Numbered from the stretch's first letter, positions 16,414 to 26,457 are shown. The stretch: 64,000 nucleotides of DNA from Pseudomonas saponiphila (GCF_900105185.1 NZ_FNTJ01000001.1:3430501-3494500); one strand, 5' to 3'. The notes: generated by a model from the sequence alone, not told the origin. Translations and numbers: made by a program.

Positions 16414-16959
16414 CTAGGACGGTTTTCCAGCCCCGGGACCGAACCGCTGAATGACTTTTCTTTCAAGGCGCAGGGCGCAATGTCCCAGGGCGGCCTTGAG
16501 TTCCTTCTCCACCATCCGTGTGGAAATGCCGAAGCGCTGGGAGATTTCCAGGTGCGGCGCCTCCTCCAGGCGCGCGGCGATAAAGATCTTGCGCCGCCGC
16601 GCCGGCAGCTCGTAGAGAGCCTTGAGCAGGGTCTGGATTTCTTTCTGCCCGCCCACCACCCGGGACGGGTCCTGGGCGTCATCGGCGATCTGCAGCAGTT
16701 CCTCGACTTCCTCGCCGGTGAGCAGGCGGGCGTCGGACTGGCGCCGATCGGCAGCGATGTTCAGGGCCATGCGGTACAGGTAGGCATTGGGCTGCTGCAG
16801 GTTCGGCGGCTCTTCCATGCGGTCGACCCGCAGGTAGGTTTCATGCAGGACGTCGTTGGCCAGATCCTCGGAACCCAGGCGCCTGCGCAAGCGCACCCGA
16901 AAGTCCTCGTAGGACGTCAGGAACAGCCTGACCATCGTACTGTGTCCGGTATTTTTCAT
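16414..16959 (-). CDS. vreI: ECF sigma factor VreI
   Basis: The 181-residue product has sigma-70 region 2 (about 25-95, including LANDVLHETYLRVDR and NPNAYLYRMALNIAADRRR-like text) and region 4 (about 120-170, with LPARRRKIFIAARLEE and ISQRFGISTRMVEKEL), and no regions 1 or 3, as in FecI-type ECF factors. ATG 16959 overlaps the vreA stop (ATGA) and has GAAGGAG upstream; an alternative ATG is at 16935. It probably transcribes the hxc, DING and TPS genes under low phosphate. Confidence 0.9.
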   Translation of the reverse strand: MKNTGHSTMVRLFLTSYEDFRVRLRRRLGSEDLANDVLHETYLRVDRMEEPPNLQQPNAYLYRMALNIAADRRQSDARLLTGEEVEELLQIADDAQDPSRVVGGQKEIQTLLKALYELPARRRKIFIAARLEEAPHLEISQRFGISTRMVEKELKAALGHCALRLERKVIQRFGPGAGKPS

Positions 16960-17729
16960 ACCCCGGAAGCTCCTTCCCATTCCTTGCAGTCCATGCGTTT
17001 CCCTGTTGTGTCCGGTATCAAGAGTAAGGTCAGCGGCTGACGCAGCGAGCTGGGCGCCGGGCGTTCGACCCGGGTTGCCGCCAGGCGCTGCACCAGGGCT
17101 TCGTCCCGTTGCAGATCGCCGGTGGAGCTCACCAGGCGACTGTGCTGCACCGTGCCATCGGCGCCGATCCACAGTTGCAGCAAGGCGCGGAACGCCCCCG
17201 GCCGGGTCAGGCGCGATGCACACAGGCTGCGCTCCACCGCTTGCTGCACGGCGCTGGCGTAGCTGCTGTTGAGCCGCGTCGCGCGAGCGCTGCTGACGCC
17301 CTGGGGCACCACAGGCACCGAGGCCTGCGGCACCTGCAGGGTGAATGCGTCGCTGCGGGCATAACGCGCCACCAGGCCAGTGCCCGCCAACAGGCGACTC
17401 AAGCCCTCGCGTGCGCTGTAGTGGCCCTTGATCCCCACCGAACGCCGGCCCCGGGCCAGGTCCTGGTCCACCAGCACTGCCATCCCGGTCAAGCGGCTGA
17501 AGCGCTCCAGGGCCTGGGCCAGCTCCTGGGCCGGAATCTCCAGCTCCAGCACGGCCTGGGAATCCACCCGGGGTGGCCCCTCGACCGCGGCTTGCACCCA
17601 GGCCAGGGGCAGTGGCGCCAGCAGCACAAGGCCCAGCACCCAGGTCGCCAAGCTCCCGTGCAATGAGGTCCATCGCCCGACCTGCGCGCTGCGTTGCTGC
17701 ACGAGCGTCCAATCCCTGAAAAGCGTCAT
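16956..17729 (-). CDS. vreA: Periplasmic STN-domain signalling protein VreA
   Basis: The 257-residue product has an N-terminal membrane/signal segment (LATWVLGLVLLAPLPLAWVQA), an STN signalling domain (about 62-130, as at the N-terminus of FecA-type receptors) and a C-terminal TonB-like domain. There is no outer-membrane beta-barrel, which is the unusual feature known for VreA of P. aeruginosa. It should pass a signal to VreR. The operon order vreA-vreI-vreR with a 4-base overlap to vreI supports this. Confidence 0.88.
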   Translation of the reverse strand: MTLFRDWTLVQQRSAQVGRWTSLHGSLATWVLGLVLLAPLPLAWVQAAVEGPPRVDSQAVLELEIPAQELAQALERFSRLTGMAVLVDQDLARGRRSVGIKGHYSAREGLSRLLAGTGLVARYARSDAFTLQVPQASVPVVPQGVSSARATRLNSSYASAVQQAVERSLCASRLTRPGAFRALLQLWIGADGTVQHSRLVSSTGDLQRDEALVQRLAATRVERPAPSSLRQPLTLLLIPDTTGKRMDCKEWEGASGV

Positions 17730-17754
17730 CCTGAGGCCAATTTATGAATCTGGT

Positions 17755-17777
17755 GTTACGGCCACGGCAAAAAAACC
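17755..17777 (-). promoter_or_regulatory. Possible Pho/VreI-type element upstream of vreA
   Basis: On the minus strand GGTTTTT is followed by 9 bases and CCGTAAC. It resembles the GGTTTTT, 8 bases, CTGTCAC core of the elements before the DING gene and hxcT, but the 5' CTCCCGA part is missing and the spacing is one base longer. It ends 26 bases before the vreA start. Confidence 0.3.
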
Positions 17778-17856
17778 ATCACTGTCCGGATCCGGACTTT
17801 GCACTACACTCGGCCGCCATCGAGGCCCGATTCCACGGGCCAGCCAGGAGGCCACG

Positions 17857-18171
17857 ATGAAACGTTCAAGCTGCTACACCGCTGTCCTGTTGCTGCTCAG
17901 CGCCCTGCCCTGGACGCTGCAGGCCGAGGAAGCCAGCGAGGGCTGTGTGGAAGTCAGCGTCGGCGGCTACAAGGCCCCCGACTACAACTGCCTGAGCCGC
18001 CAGCTGGGCAACAACCCGGACGCCGCCAAGGCCGCCCAGGCCAATCAGCAGGCCCAGCAGGATGCAGCGCACAAGCGCCCGCCGAACCAGCTGGGGTTGT
18101 CGACGCCGGCGGCCACCAGCGTGCGCATGGGCAACACCTTCGGCACCTCGGTCAAGCCGCAACGGCCCTGA
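17857..18171 (+). CDS. Small exported protein of unknown function
   Basis: The 104-residue product has a clear signal peptide (YTAVLLLLSALPWTLQA, cleavage about residue 23). The mature part has two cysteines (EGCVEVSVGGY and YNCLSRQL) that could form a disulfide, then an Ala/Gln-rich stretch. CAGGAGG precedes ATG 17857. I do not recognise a characterised family. It is divergent from vreA, so regulation with the vre genes is possible but unproven. Confidence 0.75.
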   Translation: MKRSSCYTAVLLLLSALPWTLQAEEASEGCVEVSVGGYKAPDYNCLSRQLGNNPDAAKAAQANQQAQQDAAHKRPPNQLGLSTPAATSVRMGNTFGTSVKPQRP

Positions 18172-18453
18172 GTGGCGCCCACGGGCCGCTGACCGCCACC
18201 GGCCCCGTTGCAGGGCCTGGCGGCGTGCCTGGGCAACCCCAAATGCAGCGGGCGAAGATCGCCCTGCGAGCCATGGCGCAGCGCGCCGCCAGCCCTTGAT
18301 CGGCCACGCCACGTATACCGGTCGTTAACCTCGATCGCGCTAGATTGCCGCGCCTTGAAACCCGGCGCCGACAAGGGCCCGGAATACCGCGGGTGGGTGG
18401 CGTTCGACGACCGGCCACCGTATCATCAGCGTTTTTTTTGCCTGACTGGAAGC

Positions 18454-19818
18454 ATGGAAAGCTATAAGAAACTGATCCTGCAACGACCCTGCCACAGCAT
18501 CTTCCTGATCGCCCTCGCGCTATTCATGGGGTTGCAGTACAAACCAGCGGTCCTCAACTACACCACGCGCTTCGTCGACTTTGCCAACTACATGCTGCAG
18601 CACGGCATGACGCTGTTCCCCATCGCCGACGATCTGCAGCCCTATCCCGACTACACCATCGTCAACACGGTGCTGGTCTATCTGGCCTCGCTGCCGTTCG
18701 GCCAGCTGTCGGTGTTGTCGATGGGCCTGCCCTTCTGCATCGCCGCCTCGTTGATGCTGGTGTTCATCTACAAGCTGGGAGCCCTGCACGAACAGAAATG
18801 GGGCGTCTGCGGCGTGCTCTTTGCGTTGTTCACCTGGGCCTTCCTCGACAGCGTCAACTCCCTGGCCCTGGACATCTACCCCGCGCTGATCACCGCTGGC
18901 TGCTTCTACCTGGCCTACTCCGCCGATCTCAAGCAGCAGCGGGGACGCCTGGCGCTGGTGTTCCTCGGCCTGATCCTGGGCTTTTCCCTGCGCGGCCCGA
19001 TCGGCATGATCGGCCCGGCGCTGGTGGTCGGCACCTATTACCTGCTGAGCCGGCAGTGGCGGACCCTGGTGATCTTCTCGCTGGTCAGCGGCCTGCTGTT
19101 CGCCGCCGGGGTCGCGCTGCTGACCTGGGCCGCCTACATCCAGGGCGGCGACGCCTTCATGCAGGAAGTACTGGAGATGCAGGGCCTGGGCCGGATCGCC
19201 AGCGATCACTCGCCGCGCTACTACTTCTACTTCAGCATCGGGCTGCTCACCTACAGCTTCACGGCCTTCTATGCCCTGACCGTCATGGCCAGGAGCACTC
19301 GCCAGTGGCTCGGCGCCCCGCCGCTGTCGGCGCCGCGCCTGCTGCTGCACCTGGGGGCCTGGTTCGTGGTGCTGATCCTGTTCTTCACCATTCCCAACTC
19401 GAAGAAGGCCCGCTACGTGCTGTCCATCACCCCGGCCATTTCCCTGCTGGCGGCCTACATCTTCATCGACCCCAACGGCCTGTTCAGCGCCACCCGCAGG
19501 CGCCTGCTGCGCCTGTGCCTGAACCTGCCGACCATCGGCGCGCTCCTGGCGCTGCTGGTGCTGGGCTACAACGGCTTTGCCGCGCGGCCCTTGCAGCCGA
19601 ACTTCGTCGGGGTGTTCGCAAGCTTTGCCCTGCTCAGCGGCGTGCGCTACTGGATCACCCGGCAATACGCCGCACACCGGCATTACGAGGTCATCGTCCT
19701 GGCATTCGGCGTGGCGGCGTTTCTCCTGCTCGATGGGTTCTTCTTCAACGCCATCACCTATCACCTGGAACTGGCCAACGAACCCGACCCCAAGTTCCTG
19801 CCTTACTGGTTCTGGTAA
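18454..19818 (+). CDS. Polytopic membrane protein, GT-C glycosyltransferase-like
   Basis: The 454-residue product has about ten hydrophobic helices. The arrangement of a first periplasmic loop with FANYMLQHGMTLFPIADDL and YPDY, followed by repeated LPFGQLSVLS-type segments, resembles ArnT/PMT-family (GT-C) transferases that use polyprenyl-linked sugars. ATG 18454 follows a CTGGA sequence. The substrate cannot be told. It stands alone; the 282-bp gap before it shows nothing certain. Confidence 0.75.
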   Translation: MESYKKLILQRPCHSIFLIALALFMGLQYKPAVLNYTTRFVDFANYMLQHGMTLFPIADDLQPYPDYTIVNTVLVYLASLPFGQLSVLSMGLPFCIAASLMLVFIYKLGALHEQKWGVCGVLFALFTWAFLDSVNSLALDIYPALITAGCFYLAYSADLKQQRGRLALVFLGLILGFSLRGPIGMIGPALVVGTYYLLSRQWRTLVIFSLVSGLLFAAGVALLTWAAYIQGGDAFMQEVLEMQGLGRIASDHSPRYYFYFSIGLLTYSFTAFYALTVMARSTRQWLGAPPLSAPRLLLHLGAWFVVLILFFTIPNSKKARYVLSITPAISLLAAYIFIDPNGLFSATRRRLLRLCLNLPTIGALLALLVLGYNGFAARPLQPNFVGVFASFALLSGVRYWITRQYAAHRHYEVIVLAFGVAAFLLLDGFFFNAITYHLELANEPDPKFLPYWFW

Positions 19819-20134
19819 GGCGGGCGTCCTCCCCCGAGTCAGCGCCGCACCCTGGGTGCGGCCACATCCAGGCCCGCCCAGCCCGGCCGGCGGCGGGCAA
19901 CCCGCTGATCGGCATCGCGCAAGATTTTGTAACACTCCCGCGTACCCCCGAGCATGCAACGGAACTGGCACAGTGCTGTCACATCGCAATCGGTAACGGC
20001 ACAGCTCGTCCGGCGGTCGGCGGCCCAGGTGGCAGCGCCGCGCAACGCACGAGTGCTTGACTGCCACAGGTTACCGGCCTTGGCCTGCTGCCCCCGCGGC
20101 AGGCCGTATTCCCTCAAGGCTGAAAGAGCGAACC
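19819..20134. other. Intergenic gap with a hairpin
   Basis: The 316 bases hold a GC-rich inverted repeat (GCCGCACCC/GGGTGCGGC, 19844-19862) close after the glycosyltransferase-like gene. It has no T-run, so its role as a terminator is doubtful. No gene is seen. Confidence 0.35.
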
Positions 20135-20947
20135 ATGAAGCAAAATATCCTCCTCGTATCCGTCTGTGCCGCCCTGCTCCAGGCCTGCGCCCCGGTTTCC
20201 ACTACCCCTGAAGGATCCTCTTCCATGCCCGCCAGCACCGCCTCCGTCAGCGCGCAGCCGGCGCTGTCCGCCTACTACTGGCAGCTGGTTGCGGCCAGCG
20301 ACGCGGCGGGCAAGCCCATCGCCACCCTGGACAAGGGCATCGAGCGCCAGCTGCGCCTGACCTTCACCGGGCACAACCTCAACATCAGCGGCGGCTGCAA
20401 TCGCCAGTTCGGCGGCTTCCAGCATGAAAATGGCCTGCTCAAGGTGCAGCCACTGGCCTCGACCCTGATGGCCTGCGAGCCAAGCCTGATGGCCCTGGAT
20501 GGGGAGATCGGCCGCCTGTTCAAAGGCGAGCTGCGCACCCGCTTCGACGGCGATGAGTCGACGCCGACCCTGCAGCTGACCACCCAGAACGGCACGCAGC
20601 TCAAGTTCCAGGGCCAGCCGACCCCGGAAACCCGCTACGGCAGCCAAGGCCAGACGCGCTTCCTGGAAGTGGCGGCCAAGACCGTCAAGTGCAGCCACCC
20701 GCTGATCCCCAACTTCCAGTGCCTGCAAGTGCGTGAGCGGCGCTACGACGCCTCCGGCCTGCAACTGCCGACCCAGGACAGCTGGCATCCGCTGTACCAG
20801 TCCATCGAGGGTTATGAGCACCAGGACGGCGTGCGCAACGTGCTGCGGGTCAAGCAGTACGAATGGAAGAATGCCCCCGCCGACGCCCCGTCCACGGTCT
20901 ACGTGCTGGACATGGTGGTCGAGCAGGACGCCTCGGCGGCCCACTAA
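20135..20947 (+). CDS. META and DUF4377 domain lipoprotein (HslJ-like)
   Basis: The 270-residue product has a lipoprotein signal with lipobox LLQAC (Cys at about 18), a META/HslJ domain (about 45-165, with the NISGGCNRQFGGF and TLMACEP patterns) and a C-terminal DUF4377 domain (about 185-262). Such proteins are linked to heat-shock, stress or novobiocin tolerance, but the biochemical role is unknown. ATG 20135 has AAGAG upstream. A terminator follows. Confidence 0.88.
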   Translation: MKQNILLVSVCAALLQACAPVSTTPEGSSSMPASTASVSAQPALSAYYWQLVAASDAAGKPIATLDKGIERQLRLTFTGHNLNISGGCNRQFGGFQHENGLLKVQPLASTLMACEPSLMALDGEIGRLFKGELRTRFDGDESTPTLQLTTQNGTQLKFQGQPTPETRYGSQGQTRFLEVAAKTVKCSHPLIPNFQCLQVRERRYDASGLQLPTQDSWHPLYQSIEGYEHQDGVRNVLRVKQYEWKNAPADAPSTVYVLDMVVEQDASAAH

Positions 20948-20986
20948 GACGCGCCAGCCGCCCGCCGGCACCTACCGGCGGACCAT

Positions 20987-21022
20987 AAAAAAGCCCCGTA
21001 TCTTGCGATACGGGGCTTTTTT
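20987..21022. terminator. Bidirectional terminator between the META lipoprotein gene and gdhB
   Basis: A perfect 10-bp stem (GCCCCGTATC, loop TTGC, GATACGGGGC) is flanked by six As on the left and six Ts on the right, so it can end transcripts of both convergent genes. Confidence 0.93.
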
Positions 21023-21043
21023 GCTCTGGGCGGGGTCAGGCCG

Positions 21044-24000
21044 TTACAGCACCGACTGACCGCTCATCGCCAGGTCCAGCAGTTCACGGTTGGCCACCGC
21101 ATACATGGCGTAGTCAGTGCCGCTGGCGGCACGGATTTCCACCATCATTGCGCGCCAGCGATCGGCCATGCTCGCGTTCTGCTCCAGCCACAGGGCCACG
21201 CGGGCTTCCATGTCCGCTGGCGCGTCGGCCAGTTGCAGAACCTTGATGGTGATCGCCCGCTGCTGCCAGTCCACGTCGTCGCGGAAGGCTTCGCGCGCCG
21301 CCGCCTGCCAGTTGTTGGCCACCGGCAGGTCGCTGATCTGCTGCAGGTACCACGGCAGGTCCAGGGCGCTGCCCACGGCGAAGTAGGCCTTGGCCACTTC
21401 GGCGGCATCGTGACCGGTGACATCCGCGGCCTCGATGATCGGCAGCAGGGTGTACAGGTGGGTAGTCCCTGCAACCATGCGCGCCAGCAGCTCCGGTACG
21501 CCGGCCTCGACGTAGGCGGTGTAGCGGGCCTGCCAGCCTTCGCGGGTCGGACCTTCCAGCAGCTCGTCGAGCTTCAGGCCCAGGGCCGCGAGGTGCGGAC
21601 CGAAGTGGGCGACGTCCCGCGCGGCATCCTGCTCGTTGCGCCGGCTGCGCAGGAACCAGCGGGTAGCCCGACGACCAAGACGCATCAGCTCGTCCATCAG
21701 CTCCAGTTGCACCTGGGCCGGAACCTGGTGATCCAGGGCCTCGATCTGACGGAACCAGTGCGGCAGGTGGAAGATGTCCCGCACGATCACGTAGGCACCG
21801 GCGACATTCGCCGGGCTCATGCCGGTGGACTCCTTCAGGCGCTGCACGAAGGTGATGCCCATGTGGTTGACCAGGTCGTTGGCGATCTGGGTGCTGACGA
21901 TCTCGCGCTTCAGGCGGTGACGACGCATGGCCTCGGAGAACTTGGCCACCAGGCTCGGCGGGAACGCGGTCTCCATGTCACGGGTCAGGTAGTCGTCATC
22001 CGGCACCAGAGACTTGAGCAGGGCTTCCTTGAGGTCGATCTTGCTGTAGGAAATCAGCACCGACAGCTCGGGACGGGTCAGGCCCTTGCCGGTCGCGGCG
22101 CGCTCGTTGAGCTGCTCCTCGGTCGGCAGGTACTCGATGGCGCGGTCCAGCTTGCCGCGGCCTTCCAGGTCGCTCATCAGGCGCTTGTACTCAGCAGCAC
22201 GCTCGTAGGCACGGCGCGCGGCCAGGGACAGGGCCTGGGTCTGCTTGTAGTTGTTGCCCAACACCAGGCCACCGACTTCGTCGGTCATGCTCGCCAGCAG
22301 CTGGTTGCGCTGCTTGTCGGTCATGTCGCCGGCCTGCACCACTTCGTTGAGCAGGATCTTGATGTTCACTTCGTGGTCGGAGCAGTCCACGCCACCGGCG
22401 TTGTCGATGAAGTCGGTGTTGGAACCGCCGCCATTGAGGCCGAACTCCACACGACCCAATTGGGTCATGCCCAGGTTGCCGCCCTCGCCCACCACCTTGC
22501 AGCGCAGCTCGTTGCCGTTGACGCGCAGGGCGTCGTTGGCCTTGTCGCCGACATCGGCGTGGCTCTCGGTGCTGGCCTTGACGTAGGTGCCGATACCGCC
22601 GTTCCACAGCAAGTCCACCGGCGCCTTGAGCAAGGCGTTGAGCAGCTCGGTCGGGGTCAGCTTGTCGGCCTGGATGTCGAAGCGCTCTTTCATCTGCGGC
22701 GAGATGGCAATGCTCTTCGCGCTACGGGAGAAGATCCCGCCGCCCTCGGACATTATGCTGGTGTCGTAGTCGCTCCAGGCCGAACGCGGCAGCTCGAACA
22801 TGCGCTTGCGCTCGACGAAGCTGGTGGCCGGATCCGGGTTCGGGTCGATGAAGATGTGCAGGTGGTTGAACGCCGCCACCAGTTGCAGCTTGTCGGACAT
22901 CAACAGGCCGTTGCCGAACACGTCGCCGGCCATGTCGCCAATACCGACCACGGTGATCGGGTCTTCCTGGACATTGATCCCGCGCTCGCGGAAGTGGCGC
23001 TGCACGCCGACCCACGCGCCCTTGGCGGTGATGCCCATCTTCTTGTGGTCGTAACCGGCGGAACCGCCGGAGGCGAAGGCGTCGCCCAGCCAGAAGCCGT
23101 AATCGATGGCGATGCCGTTGGCGATGTCGGAGAAGGTCGCGGTGCCCTTGTCCGCCGCCACCACCAGGTACGGGTCATCGTGGTCGTGACGCACCACGTT
23201 GGCCGGCGGCACCAGGACGCCGTCTTTCAGGTTGTCGGTGATGTCCAGCAGGCCGGAAATGAAGATGCGGTAGCAGGCGATGCCCTCGGCCGCGATCTCG
23301 TCCCGGCTGCCGCCCAGCGGCAGGCGACGGGGCAGGAAGCCGCCCTTGGCGCCCACCGGCACGATCACCGAGTTCTTCACTTGCTGGGCTTTTACCAGGC
23401 CCAGGACTTCGGTACGGAAGTCTTCCTCGCGGTCGGACCAGCGCAGGCCACCGCGGGCCACGTTGCCAAAGCGCAGGTGCACGCCTTCGACCCGTGGCGA
23501 GTAGACGAAGATCTCGAACTTGGGCACCGGCTTGGGCAGCTCGGGGATCAGGTGCGGGTTGAACTTGAAGCTGAAGTAGGACTTGTTCTGGCCGTTGGCG
23601 TCGGTCTGGTAGAAGTTGGTCCGCAGGGTGGCCTTGATCAGGTCCAGGTAGCGCCGCAGGATGCGGTCTTCGTTGAGCACCTGAACCTCGTCCAGGGCAG
23701 CGAGGATCGCATGCTCCAGACGCTGCTGCTTGTCTTCCAGGTCTTCGCTGGTGAGCTTGCGCGCCAGGTAGAAGCGGGTCTTGAACAACCGGGTCAGCTC
23801 GCGGGCGATGTCGGTGTGGTTGTTCAGGGTGCTGGCGATGTAACCCAGGTCGAAGCCCAGGCGGATCTGCTTCAGGTAGCGGGCATAGGCGCGCAGCAGC
23901 GCCACGTCGCGCCATGGCAGGCCGGCGGTCAGCACCAGGCGGTTGAACGCATCGTTCTCGGCGTCGCCGCGGACGATATGGACGAAAGCGTCCTGCAGGG

Positions 24001-25903
24001 TGTCGTTGAGCTGCTGGATATCCAGGTCCAGGCCTTCGGCAGCGGTGAAGGCGAAGTCGTGGATCCAGAACTCGCGACCGTTGTTGTGGCGCAGGCGATA
24101 CGGGAACTCACCCAGCACCCGCAGGCCGAGGTTTTCCAGGATCGGCAGCACGTCGGACAGCGCCAGCGGGGTGTCGGCGTGGTACAGCTTGCAGTGCAGC
24201 TCGCGCTGGCCGGACACCTGGCCCAGGGGCTGGTAGAAGCTCATCACCAGTGGATTGGCTTCCGACAGGCTCAGCAGATGCTGCATGTCCACCACCGCCG
24301 AATGGGCGGCGAAGCGCTCGCGGTAGCCGGCCGGGAAGCCTTTCGGGAAGTCCGCCAGGACATTGGTGCCGTGGGCTTCGCCGAAGCTTTCCACGACCAG
24401 GCTGGCGTAGTCGTCCTGCCAGCTGCGGCAGGCCTGCACCACTTCCTTTTCCAGCAGCAGCGGGTCGATGTCGATGCGCTGTTTCGGGTCCACTCGCAGG
24501 ATCAGCTGCACGCGGGCCAGCACCGACTCGGAGAAGAAGGTCCAGAATTCGCAGTCGGTGGCTTGCAGGCGATCCATCAGCACTTGCTGGATCTTCTGCC
24601 GCACTTCGGTGGAATAGATGTCGCGCGGCACGTAGGCCAGGCAGTAGCAGAAGCGGCCATACGGATCCTTGCGCAGGAACACGCGGATCTTGTTGCGTTC
24701 CTGGATCTGCACGATCGACATCACGGTGCTGAACAGCTCGTCCACCGGGGTCTGGAACAGATCGTCCCGTGGCAGCACTTCCAGGACCTGGGCCAGTTCC
24801 TTGCCCAGGTGCGCCTTGGCCTGGAAGCCCGAGCGCTGCTCGATGACTTCCACCTTGCGGCGGATGTAAGGAATCACCCGCACGCTTTCGCCGTACACCG
24901 AGGAGGTGTAGAGGCCCATGAAGCGGCATTCCTTGATCACCTTGCCATCGGCATCGATCTGGCGGATCGAAACGAAATCCGGGTAGGCCGGACGGTGCAC
25001 GCGGCTGGGGTGCGCAGCCTTGGCGAACGACAGCGGCGTCGGTTCGCGCAGGTAGTTGACGGCGTAGTCTTCGATACGCAGGTCTTCGCTGGTCAGGCCG
25101 GCGCGCAGCAGCTTGGCCAGGCCGAGGAAGGAGCTCGGGTCATAGTCGATATGCCCGCCGTCCTGGTCGGTGCCGACCACGAATTCTTCATAGCCGAGGA
25201 AGGTGAAGTGGTTGCCCACCAGCCATTCCAGGAAGCTCTTGATCTCGCTCTTTTCATCGGCAGCGATGGCGAACTGGCTGTTGTCGATGCTTTCGATCAG
25301 TTCCTGGACCTTGGCCTTCATCGGCTCGAAGTCGGCCACGGCCACGCGCACTTCGCCCAGTACCTGCTCCAGTTCCTTGCCCAGCACGCTGAGCTCGGCG
25401 GCATTGGCGCTGCGGTCGATCTCCAGGTACATCAGCGACTCTTGCAGCACGCCTTCGCCCTGGGTGCCCTTGGGCAGGACTTCCAGCAGTTCGCCCTTGC
25501 TGCCGCGGCGCACGCTGAGCACGGTGGTCTGCAGGGTGTGGATGCTGTAGCCGCGACGGTTGAGCTCGGTGCGTACCGAGTCCACCAGGAACGGCAGGTC
25601 GTGATGCAGCACTTCCACCGCGGTGTGGGTCGACTGCCAGCCGTGACGTTCATAGTCGGGGTTGTAGACGCGCACTTGCGGTTGCGCGTGGTCGAAGCGC
25701 TCAAGCAGGCGCCATGCGGAAAGGGTGCAGCCCGCCAGGTCGGACATGCGACGCTGGGTGAGTTCGTCCAGGGAAATGATGCCGAAGAATTGTTCAGCGA
25801 ACAGCGCCACTTGTGGCAGTGCCTGTTCACTGATGTGCTGCGCCAGTGCCGCTTGCAGTTGGTGCTGGAAGTCGGCTTTGCTGGCTGCGGTGAAGAACGC
25901 CAT
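21044..25903 (-). CDS. gdhB: NAD-specific glutamate dehydrogenase, 180-kDa type
   Basis: The 1,619-residue product matches the large GDH180 class in length and layout: a long N-terminal regulatory part with ACT-like modules, a central catalytic GDH domain (about 700-1,250, including RGGLRWSDR and KGGFLPRRLP) and a C-terminal helical part. It deaminates glutamate to 2-oxoglutarate with NAD+, for growth on arginine and glutamate. ATG 25903 has GGAG upstream and begins MAFFTAASKADFQ. The P. aeruginosa orthologue is gdhB. It stands alone. Confidence 0.97.
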   Translation of the reverse strand: MAFFTAASKADFQHQLQAALAQHISEQALPQVALFAEQFFGIISLDELTQRRMSDLAGCTLSAWRLLERFDHAQPQVRVYNPDYERHGWQSTHTAVEVLHHDLPFLVDSVRTELNRRGYSIHTLQTTVLSVRRGSKGELLEVLPKGTQGEGVLQESLMYLEIDRSANAAELSVLGKELEQVLGEVRVAVADFEPMKAKVQELIESIDNSQFAIAADEKSEIKSFLEWLVGNHFTFLGYEEFVVGTDQDGGHIDYDPSSFLGLAKLLRAGLTSEDLRIEDYAVNYLREPTPLSFAKAAHPSRVHRPAYPDFVSIRQIDADGKVIKECRFMGLYTSSVYGESVRVIPYIRRKVEVIEQRSGFQAKAHLGKELAQVLEVLPRDDLFQTPVDELFSTVMSIVQIQERNKIRVFLRKDPYGRFCYCLAYVPRDIYSTEVRQKIQQVLMDRLQATDCEFWTFFSESVLARVQLILRVDPKQRIDIDPLLLEKEVVQACRSWQDDYASLVVESFGEAHGTNVLADFPKGFPAGYRERFAAHSAVVDMQHLLSLSEANPLVMSFYQPLGQVSGQRELHCKLYHADTPLALSDVLPILENLGLRVLGEFPYRLRHNNGREFWIHDFAFTAAEGLDLDIQQLNDTLQDAFVHIVRGDAENDAFNRLVLTAGLPWRDVALLRAYARYLKQIRLGFDLGYIASTLNNHTDIARELTRLFKTRFYLARKLTSEDLEDKQQRLEHAILAALDEVQVLNEDRILRRYLDLIKATLRTNFYQTDANGQNKSYFSFKFNPHLIPELPKPVPKFEIFVYSPRVEGVHLRFGNVARGGLRWSDREEDFRTEVLGLVKAQQVKNSVIVPVGAKGGFLPRRLPLGGSRDEIAAEGIACYRIFISGLLDITDNLKDGVLVPPANVVRHDHDDPYLVVAADKGTATFSDIANGIAIDYGFWLGDAFASGGSAGYDHKKMGITAKGAWVGVQRHFRERGINVQEDPITVVGIGDMAGDVFGNGLLMSDKLQLVAAFNHLHIFIDPNPDPATSFVERKRMFELPRSAWSDYDTSIMSEGGGIFSRSAKSIAISPQMKERFDIQADKLTPTELLNALLKAPVDLLWNGGIGTYVKASTESHADVGDKANDALRVNGNELRCKVVGEGGNLGMTQLGRVEFGLNGGGSNTDFIDNAGGVDCSDHEVNIKILLNEVVQAGDMTDKQRNQLLASMTDEVGGLVLGNNYKQTQALSLAARRAYERAAEYKRLMSDLEGRGKLDRAIEYLPTEEQLNERAATGKGLTRPELSVLISYSKIDLKEALLKSLVPDDDYLTRDMETAFPPSLVAKFSEAMRRHRLKREIVSTQIANDLVNHMGITFVQRLKESTGMSPANVAGAYVIVRDIFHLPHWFRQIEALDHQVPAQVQLELMDELMRLGRRATRWFLRSRRNEQDAARDVAHFGPHLAALGLKLDELLEGPTREGWQARYTAYVEAGVPELLARMVAGTTHLYTLLPIIEAADVTGHDAAEVAKAYFAVGSALDLPWYLQQISDLPVANNWQAAAREAFRDDVDWQQRAITIKVLQLADAPADMEARVALWLEQNASMADRWRAMMVEIRAASGTDYAMYAVANRELLDLAMSGQSVL

Positions 25904-26457
25904 CTGTGGTACTCCGCTTGGGCTTGTTATTGATGGTAGCGTCGCGTGCAAACCCCTTGCGGGGCGTTGGTGCATCCTGCTCCTGGTCTCGGGCAGAGGT
26001 CGCAGGATGCCAGGTGGATGAAGCTGGACGAGGCGTACAGGTCACATTCACCTTCCCGGGATGGGCATCTGCAAAAACGACTGGCGCCGACATTCCGCGC
26101 AATGCCTTTACAGGTGACCATCGAAAATCAGACGCAACCTATTGCACTCGAGAACAAATTGTCCGCTGCGCAGCTTAACGAGTGGAACGCGACAACTGCT
26201 TGCGATGCTGCGACATATTCGGTCAACGGCACGCAACCGGACGCTCATGCCCTGAACAACACTAGCAGGCAACGGGGAAAAACCAGGGGTTTTCCCCGGT
26301 TTCAGGGTACTTGCGTACCAAAAGCGCCTGCCGGACCTGATGCGTCCACGACCTGTTCTCAGACAGACAGGCCAGCAGAAATTCCCCCGGACTGGCAGAA
26401 TTGTTTCCTTTTTTGCAGCGCCCGGCCGCCGCCGGCCCAAGACCCAGGAACGCCCCC
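25904..26457. other. 554-bp intergenic region upstream of gdhB
   Basis: No gene is seen. Two inverted repeats stand out: GCATCCTGC/GCAGGATGC (25972-26010) in the probable gdhB leader, and a GGGGAAAAACC/GGTTTTCCCC hairpin (26274-26297) nearer the plus-strand gene. Either could be structural or regulatory; neither is a canonical terminator. Confidence 0.4.

Noticed and set aside
21233..25933. A 1,566-codon open frame on the plus strand opposite gdhB
   Set aside because: It is an antisense shadow created by GC-rich codon bias. The minus-strand frame encodes a recognisable full-length GDH180, and the plus-strand translation is low-complexity with no domain.
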